NCBI GenBank assembly: GCA_010279815.1
Contig: QEOQ01000253.1
Coordinates: 1,059,978-1,123,977 of the forward strand
Length of the DNA stretch: 64,000 nt
DNA from: Brachionus plicatilis
Taxonomy: Eukaryota > Rotifera > Eurotatoria > Ploima > Brachionidae
Reading direction: 5' to 3'
Positions 63,110 to 64,000 of the stretch are shown here, in pieces (positions within the stretch are counted from its first letter, which is position 1; every line of letters begins with the position of its first letter). The notes below the pieces were generated by a model, which worked only from the letters and a program-made list of their open reading frames with translations, made no database searches and was not told where the DNA came from. Position numbers and translations under genes: made by a program.

Positions 63110-63530
63110 TTCATAAATAATTTTTAAATATCCTTTTTTATTGAACTTTAATAGGTTTAAATTTTTTAATTGATTTTAATAAAAAATTTTAAAGAAAAAA
63201 AAATTAAATATTTTAAAAATTATAATTTTTCTTAGTAGAAAAATATATTTATTTTAGTTTGAATGAATATAAAAGTTATTAATTTTAATTTCTTAACTAA
63301 CTTAATCTTAATCGTTTGAATTATTGATTGTTTTTATTAAATAATTTAAAGATAAATGATTTTGATGTTGATTCGATAATGAAACGTTATTAGACATATC
63401 ATGTCAAGTAATTTTTAGTATTAATTTTTTTAAAATTATCAAAATCATTAAATAAATTAAGTTTTAAAATTTTAAATGATCGTTTTGATCTTAAAATTTA
63501 ATCTGAAACTTCAATTTGCCATGTAATCAA
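63110..63530 (-). repeat. Arm 2 of the ~430-bp dispersed inverted repeat
   Basis: Reverse complement partner of 58261-58700; ends ATCTGAAACTTCAATTTGCC at about 63530. The gene at 61206 and two MITEs lie between the arms. Confidence 0.65.
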
Positions 63531-63894
63531 ATGATCCCATAGAATGTGATCAATTGAACCATGTCAGTTTGGTGAACATTTTAATCAGATCAAATAATTG
63601 GTGATCATTATTTCAAGAACTAGATAATATTTTGATCATCAAAGAAAAAGTCTCTAAAATATTTTGAAAATTTTTTTCTAATTTATAATTCAAAAAAAAT
63701 TCGTAATTAAATACATCTAACAACTAAAAAGCATTTTTGATTAATTTTCAGCTTAAGCTAATAATTAAAATACTAAAGTAAAACTTGAAATTTTAAAAAT
63801 TTAATGAAATTAAATACATGTAAAGAATTTTTGAAAAATTTTAAACTCTAGCATAAAAATCCAGTACCATGCCCAATTTGTGTATTTATGATGA

Positions 63895-63965
63895 AAAATG
63901 AAAAAGGTTTAATGGTTCATCAGTCCAGAAGACACCATTATCTTTTTATAAATCTATTGAATACT
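63895..63965 (-). pseudogene. Short Tc1-like transposase fragment
   Basis: Minus strand reads NGVFWTDEPLNLFHFSS, similar to the segment around the first catalytic Asp of Tc1 transposases (V.WSDE..F.LF), with TDE in place of SDE. The match is short and breaks at once on both sides. Confidence 0.35.
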
Positions 63966-64000
63966 TTGTCAAGATCAAGATAATTTTTTCCTAATAATAA

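Overview
This window is AT-rich nuclear DNA of an invertebrate animal. It holds an innexin with the YYQWV signature, a metazoan-type chitin synthase, and clear relatives of ADAM17, HDAC1/2, RBX1, ABHD18, SPATA4 and a Tec/Src-like tyrosine kinase. Introns are frequent, use GT-AG ends, and are often only 45-130 bp; a few are expanded by transposons. A spiralian such as a rotifer would fit, but nothing in the window fixes the species. Gene models were joined by hand from splice signals, reading phase and remembered family alignments. Most close to an exact multiple of three, which is the main internal check.

Layout. 0-6 kb (+): the 3' half of a chitin synthase gene. 6-13 kb: long AT-rich DNA without a recognisable gene. 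13-15.5 kb (+): a complete innexin. 15.5-19.2 kb: transposon debris (a 373-bp MITE with 8-bp target duplication, Tc1/mariner and non-LTR fragments). 19.2-34 kb (all -): ABHD18, an intronless HDAC1/2, and a complete ten-exon ADAM17 whose 3-kb intron holds a stack of nested transposons. 34-42 kb: a Tc1/mariner element, a family 92 glycosyltransferase (-) with a homopolymer frameshift, a hAT-like MITE and a 1.1-kb inverted pair of tandem-repeat arrays. 45-52.5 kb (all -): RBX1, an SH3-SH2-kinase, a TIR element carrying a retinol-dehydrogenase exon fragment, and an unrecognised tail-anchored protein. 53.9-57.6 kb: a dead reverse-transcriptase fragment, a single-Ig membrane protein (+) and SPATA4 (-), the last two convergent. 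57.6-64 kb: piggyBac-like and mariner-like MITEs, a pair of ~430-bp inverted repeats 4.4 kb apart, and a small two-exon gene for a probable mitochondrial membrane protein (+).

The genes do not form one pathway. They are ordinary animal housekeeping, signalling and cell-surface genes. The unusual content is the transposon layer: several structurally complete non-autonomous elements with readable target duplications, nested insertions, and one TIR element that has picked up a host exon. Two genes (glycosyltransferase, kinase) each need a one-base change in a homopolymer to read through, which points to assembly errors as much as to pseudogenes.
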